Shown: piece after piece, positions 15,547 to 17,808 of the stretch
Layout of the letters: every line of letters starts with the position of its first letter
How positions within the stretch are numbered: the stretch's first letter is position 1
Origin: GCA-002701455 sp964342575
GTDB lineage: Bacteria > Pseudomonadota > Alphaproteobacteria > Thalassobaculales > Thalassobaculaceae
Reading direction: 5' to 3'
Assembly (NCBI GenBank): GCA_964342575.1
Contig: CAYFGZ010000071.1
Span: 1-17,808 of the forward strand
Length of the DNA stretch: 17,808 bases
Program-made: the position numbers and the translations under genes
Notes under the pieces: model-generated
What the model was told of the DNA's origin: nothing
Databases searched by the model: none
Seen by the model: only the letters and a program-made list of their open reading frames with translations

Positions 15547-15687
15547 ATGGGACGGACTAATGAGCATGCATTGAAGCAGGGTATCGTTGCACATAAAGAA
15601 GGAAAGCTTCAAGAAGCTGGGCGTCTATATCGCGTTATCTTGTAATCTCAGCCGCTACATCCAGATGCTAATTATCACTTAGGCCAA
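15547..15687 (+). pseudogene. truncated tetratricopeptide-repeat protein relic with a premature stop
   Basis: From ATG 15547, with AAGGG six bases upstream, the reading gives HALKQGIVAHKEGKLQEAGR and LYRVIL. It then hits TAA (15643-15645) and continues in frame as SQPLHPDANYHLGQ before homology is lost near 15687. This is the canonical first TPR of large proteins in which a TPR domain precedes a transferase (A-x-x-x-H-x-x-G-x-L-x-E-A-x-x-L-Y followed by HPDAN-x-x-LG). The stop sits where these proteins usually have Gln, so a CAA-to-TAA change is the likely lesion. No other TPR remains, so the rest of the gene was deleted. A short new peptide is not excluded but is unlikely. Confidence 0.65.
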
Positions 15688-15746
15688 ACCGTTTTTGCGG
15701 CAGTCCGGCCACCACCAGTTACCGCAACTATACCGTTTTGTCATGA

Positions 15747-16526
15747 CTAATAGGCCTTCAACGATACCTGGAGTTTTCCAAAATCACCAAATTTAACCTC
15801 TGCATTTCCACCAGATAAGATTGGCTGTAGGACCGTCGCACTGCCCGTCGTTACAACCTGTCCACTTTTAATACCTATTCCATGGGTCGATAATTCATTG
15901 ATTAACCAAACTAATGTCTCTACCGGATCAAAACGGCTTTCCGCCGGGTTTAACGGCATGGGACTCCCGTCATCCATTATCAACTCAATGGGAATTCCTA
16001 ACAGATCTAAGTTACGCCAATCCTGGATAGCAGGCCCAACGATTAGTCCTAATCCCGCCGAATTATCTGCCACAATAATCAACCGTTCGTATTCTGTGTC
16101 TGGTATATGTTTACCGTCTCGAAAACGGGTCCCAACTAACTCTACAGTGAAAACAAGCGTAGCCCCGTCAATTACTTCATTCCTATGGTAAGGACTGGAG
16201 CTTGGAGGAAAAGATTTTTCCAGTCTAAAGGCAATCTCACATTCCAACGCCGGTCTGTGAACTTCCAACCTTGTAGGTAATTCTGTATTCCCAAAAAAAC
16301 AATGGGATTCAAAAATCCGCCCAACCATTGGACCCGGAGAACCACCTACTTTCCAGCCGACAACCCGTTCGTTAATCAACTTTGCCATCTCAGTTTGAAT
16401 AATGGCAGCCTCGGCCAAATCGTTCGGATATAAATATTTGGGCATTTTATCTATCACTGTGTAATTAGACCATGCGTCAGACAGGAGTTTTGCCGCCATT
16501 GTCACTTTATTTCCATTATCCCCCAT
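15747..16526 (-). CDS. 2-keto-4-pentenoate hydratase (MhpD)-family protein
   Basis: A 259-residue member of the fumarylacetoacetase/hydratase fold. In characterised relatives (MhpD, XylJ) it adds water to 2-hydroxypenta-2,4-dienoates late in aromatic meta-cleavage. Landmarks are RVVGWKVGG (54-62), the metal-binding Glu-x-Glu in RPALECEIAFRL (91-102; Glu95, Glu97), ADNSAGLGLIVG (153-164) and TGSATVLQPI (227-236). The start is uncertain. ATG 16526 gives the family length and an AGAGG lies about 11 bases upstream. A TTG at 16604 overlaps the oxygenase stop as TTGA and would add 26 non-family residues. GTG 16505 and ATG 16499 are shorter options. Downstream of the PhyH gene on the same strand and probably co-transcribed. 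No meta-cleavage dioxygenase or aldolase is in the window, so the substrate is open. Confidence 0.85.
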   Translation of the reverse strand: MGDNGNKVTMAAKLLSDAWSNYTVIDKMPKYLYPNDLAEAAIIQTEMAKLINERVVGWKVGGSPGPMVGRIFESHCFFGNTELPTRLEVHRPALECEIAFRLEKSFPPSSSPYHRNEVIDGATLVFTVELVGTRFRDGKHIPDTEYERLIIVADNSAGLGLIVGPAIQDWRNLDLLGIPIELIMDDGSPMPLNPAESRFDPVETLVWLINELSTHGIGIKSGQVVTTGSATVLQPILSGGNAEVKFGDFGKLQVSLKAY

Positions 16527-16600
16527 TATTAGTCCAACCTCTCGAGATCCTAAAATCATTGGGTTACGCCGATGAACGATTATTTTTAAATTCGGAAACT

Positions 16601-17467
16601 TCAATCTGCCATATTTACAGCATCCGAACCGCGATAATAGACATCACGCTGGGCCTTGTCAGCGGCAGTGTGAAACGCAACAGCTGCTGGATCAAAATCA
16701 TATCGTGGTTCTGGCTCTAGCTGAAAATTCCCGAACCGATCCGATCCACGAACAAGTGAGGCTGAATCGGTATTAGTTAAAACCTGACGTGCCGATGGTG
16801 ATATATAGCGAATGCCAATGCCAATTCTTCTATCATTGCTTTTATTCGGATTAGATGCGTGGGCAAGTCGATAATCAAAAAGGGCAACTTCCCCTGGCTG
16901 CAATTCGAGACTTTCCGCTCGATTTTCGTCTATACCGAGAATTTCTTGACCTCGTGTCAACATATTATCTTTTTCCCATGTATCCACATGAGACAACGGC
17001 GCTGTCAAATGAGAACCCGGAAGCACCCGTAGACATCCACTTTTTTCGGTAGATGGTGAAAGAGCTAGCCATACGGAAACAAAATTCTCAGACTCTACAC
17101 CCCAATAGTTGCTGTCTTGATGCCATGACACGTATTGCCTCGAATTTGCCTCCTTAATAAACCAATGAGTAGTCCAGCAGAGAATATCAGGGCCAATCAA
17201 ATCTTCTACGATATTTAATATTTTTGGATGCCGAACGACATCGGATAGCCACTTAAATAAAAGATGACTTTTGAACCGATACGAGCCTTTAATCGGATCG
17301 CCAGATTTGGCCCTATTTTCGGTGAAAACTGGGCCTCGTTTACTTTCGACCGCTTCAAGTGAAGCTCTTAAGCTCCGCGCCTTATCGGAATCAAAGATTT
17401 TGATTGGAGAGTACGACCCTGTACGTTGATATTCGGAAATTATAGCGTCATTCAGTACTTTCCCCAT
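16601..17467 (-). CDS. PhyH (phytanoyl-CoA dioxygenase) family oxygenase
   Basis: A 288-residue Fe(II)/2-oxoglutarate oxygenase. The HxD pair is in SWHQDSNYWG (114-123; His116, Asp118), followed by SGCLRVLPGSHL (143-154). The distal His203 is in YRLAHASNPN, and Arg213/Arg214 in NDRRIGIGIRY fits the 2-oxoglutarate anchor. Because Asp118 is present it should be a hydroxylase-type enzyme rather than a halogenase. ATG 17467 is chosen: a perfect AGGAGG lies five bases upstream, and the in-frame GTG at 17473 would overlap that site. It shares little beyond the motif set with the EctD-like protein at 6755-7558, so they are not recent duplicates. First gene of a minus-strand pair with the hydratase; the promoter should lie in the 281-bp spacer before the tRNA-like head. 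Confidence 0.9.
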   Translation of the reverse strand: MGKVLNDAIISEYQRTGSYSPIKIFDSDKARSLRASLEAVESKRGPVFTENRAKSGDPIKGSYRFKSHLLFKWLSDVVRHPKILNIVEDLIGPDILCWTTHWFIKEANSRQYVSWHQDSNYWGVESENFVSVWLALSPSTEKSGCLRVLPGSHLTAPLSHVDTWEKDNMLTRGQEILGIDENRAESLELQPGEVALFDYRLAHASNPNKSNDRRIGIGIRYISPSARQVLTNTDSASLVRGSDRFGNFQLEPEPRYDFDPAAVAFHTAADKAQRDVYYRGSDAVNMAD

Positions 17468-17711
17468 CTGCACCTCCTGTTCCTAAATATCTTTAACTGT
17501 AAACTTATATCAGTTCGCTACGCAAGAGACCCTTCGTTAATCTTTTTCTCCACAATGCAGTTAAGCATGAAAATCTATGTAAAACAGGTTTTTTAAATTA
17601 ACTGTTGTTAATCATTGTTAAGCGTAAGTATTTGTATTCAATAACCTTTTTTAGATGCCGGTTCATTTTGCTCCTTTCCGAAACACCGTCTTAGATAATT
17701 CAACTAAGTGC

Positions 17712-17740
17712 TTGATTTATGTGGGCTTTTTCCCTATTTA
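17712..17740 (+). promoter_or_regulatory. tRNA-type promoter before the tRNA-Pro head
   Basis: TTGATT (17712-17717) and TATTTA (17735-17740) are 17 bases apart, and the tRNA-like sequence begins eight bases later, the normal spacing for a bacterial tRNA transcription unit. The same CTTGATTT start and near-identical distance to the CGGGG head are seen at 15374-15413 (39 versus 38 bases). Confidence 0.4.
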
Positions 17741-17748
17741 TAGGATAT

Positions 17749-17781
17749 CGGGGTGTAGCGCAGCCTGGTAGCGCATCTGCT
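17749..17781 (+). tRNA. 5' half of a tRNA-Pro gene, tRNA similarity lost in the anticodon loop
   Basis: The sequence is a textbook tRNA-Pro 5' half: acceptor strand CGGGGTG, TA, D-arm GCGCAGCCTGGTAGCGC with a perfect GCGC/GCGC stem, A, and the anticodon stem strand TCTGC. One further loop base matches. After that, ATACATTGTGG replaces the expected TTGGGAGCAGAGG, so the 3' strand of the anticodon stem, the T-arm and the acceptor 3' strand are not present in the 28 bases left. It could be a truncated gene, an element boundary, or a tRNA interrupted in its anticodon loop; the missing half may lie beyond the window. Confidence 0.55.
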
Positions 17782-17808
17782 ATACATTGTGGAATATCAA
17801 TCACTTAG

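Larger units (their letters stand above)
15285..15746. other. 462-bp region of relic sequences: tRNA-like head, hairpin, broken TPR gene
   Basis: Between the nitroreductase and the minus-strand hydratase there is no intact gene. In order it holds a perfect 10-base palindrome GGAGATCTCC (15319-15328) next to T-rich DNA, a promoter-plus-tRNA-Pro-like 5' half (15375-15449), an AT-rich hairpin (15471-15510), a short inverted repeat CTTAAC/GTTAAG around 15525-15538, and a tetratricopeptide pseudogene (15547-15687). The clustering of relics suggests a site of past insertion or deletion. Confidence 0.6.
17468..17808. other. right-end non-coding region
   Basis: This 341-bp end has no gene. It holds the AGGAGG ribosome site of the PhyH gene at its left edge, an AT-rich stretch with GTTGTTAATCATTGTTAAG near 17605, then the tRNA-type promoter and tRNA-Pro-like head described separately. 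The window ends 28 bases past the point where tRNA similarity stops. Confidence 0.6.

Noticed and set aside
16601..17467. SyrB2-like halogenase in place of a hydroxylase.
   Set aside because: Halogenases replace the Asp of HxD with a small residue; here Asp118 is present.
1..17808. CRISPR array, transposase or integrase gene.
   Set aside because: No regularly spaced direct repeats and no recognisable recombinase motifs were seen on either strand.

Overview
The window looks like chromosomal accessory DNA from a Gram-negative bacterium, most likely a member of the Pseudomonadota and possibly a marine alphaproteobacterium. Evidence for this is the complete aerobic phenylacetate oxygenase operon, the proteobacterial-type family III CoA-transferase, the two PhyH-type oxygenases, and a tRNA-Pro head of proteobacterial type. 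Hand counts on sample lines give about 37-45% GC for most of the window. The 2-oxoglutarate (2OG) oxygenase at 13.3-14.3 kb (about 53-62% in three sampled lines) and the CoA-transferase at 10.5-11.9 kb (about 52% in one line) are richer. The taxonomic call is inference.

Left part (1-6.5 kb): an orphan RecB/Cas4-like nuclease (PD-(D/E)XK fold) with four cysteines precedes a tightly packed paaABCDE operon. Its stop and start codons overlap (TAATG, TAGTG, then a 7-nt overlap). It encodes the multicomponent phenylacetyl-CoA 1,2-epoxidase. Convergent to it lies paaI-paaK, encoding the hotdog thioesterase and the phenylacetate-CoA ligase. The two units meet at a likely bidirectional terminator. Together they activate phenylacetate, epoxidise its CoA ester and rescue CoA. 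The ring-opening and beta-oxidation genes (paaG, paaZ, paaF, paaH, paaJ) and a paa regulator are not in the window.

Middle part (6.5-15.3 kb): a run of mostly single-gene units, each with its own flanking spacer. In order they are an EctD-like PhyH oxygenase, a stand-alone methionine-synthase-II-type methyltransferase core, a short-chain dehydrogenase, a two-lobed CoA-transferase, a sarcosine-oxidase-like flavoprotein with the cysteine used for covalent FAD, an isopenicillin-N-synthase-like 2OG oxygenase, and a nitroreductase. All are small-molecule catabolic or modifying enzymes. No common substrate can be read from the sequence, but demethylation or oxidation of N- or O-methylated compounds is a plausible theme.

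Right part (15.3-17.8 kb): a region with signs of rearrangement. It has two copies of a block made of a tRNA-type promoter plus a tRNA-Pro-like 5' half, each losing the tRNA sequence at the anticodon loop, about 2.3 kb apart. Between them are a strong AT-rich hairpin, a broken tetratricopeptide-repeat gene with a premature stop, and a two-gene minus-strand unit (a second PhyH oxygenase and a 2-keto-4-pentenoate hydratase-family protein). No CRISPR array, transposase, integrase or rRNA gene was seen.
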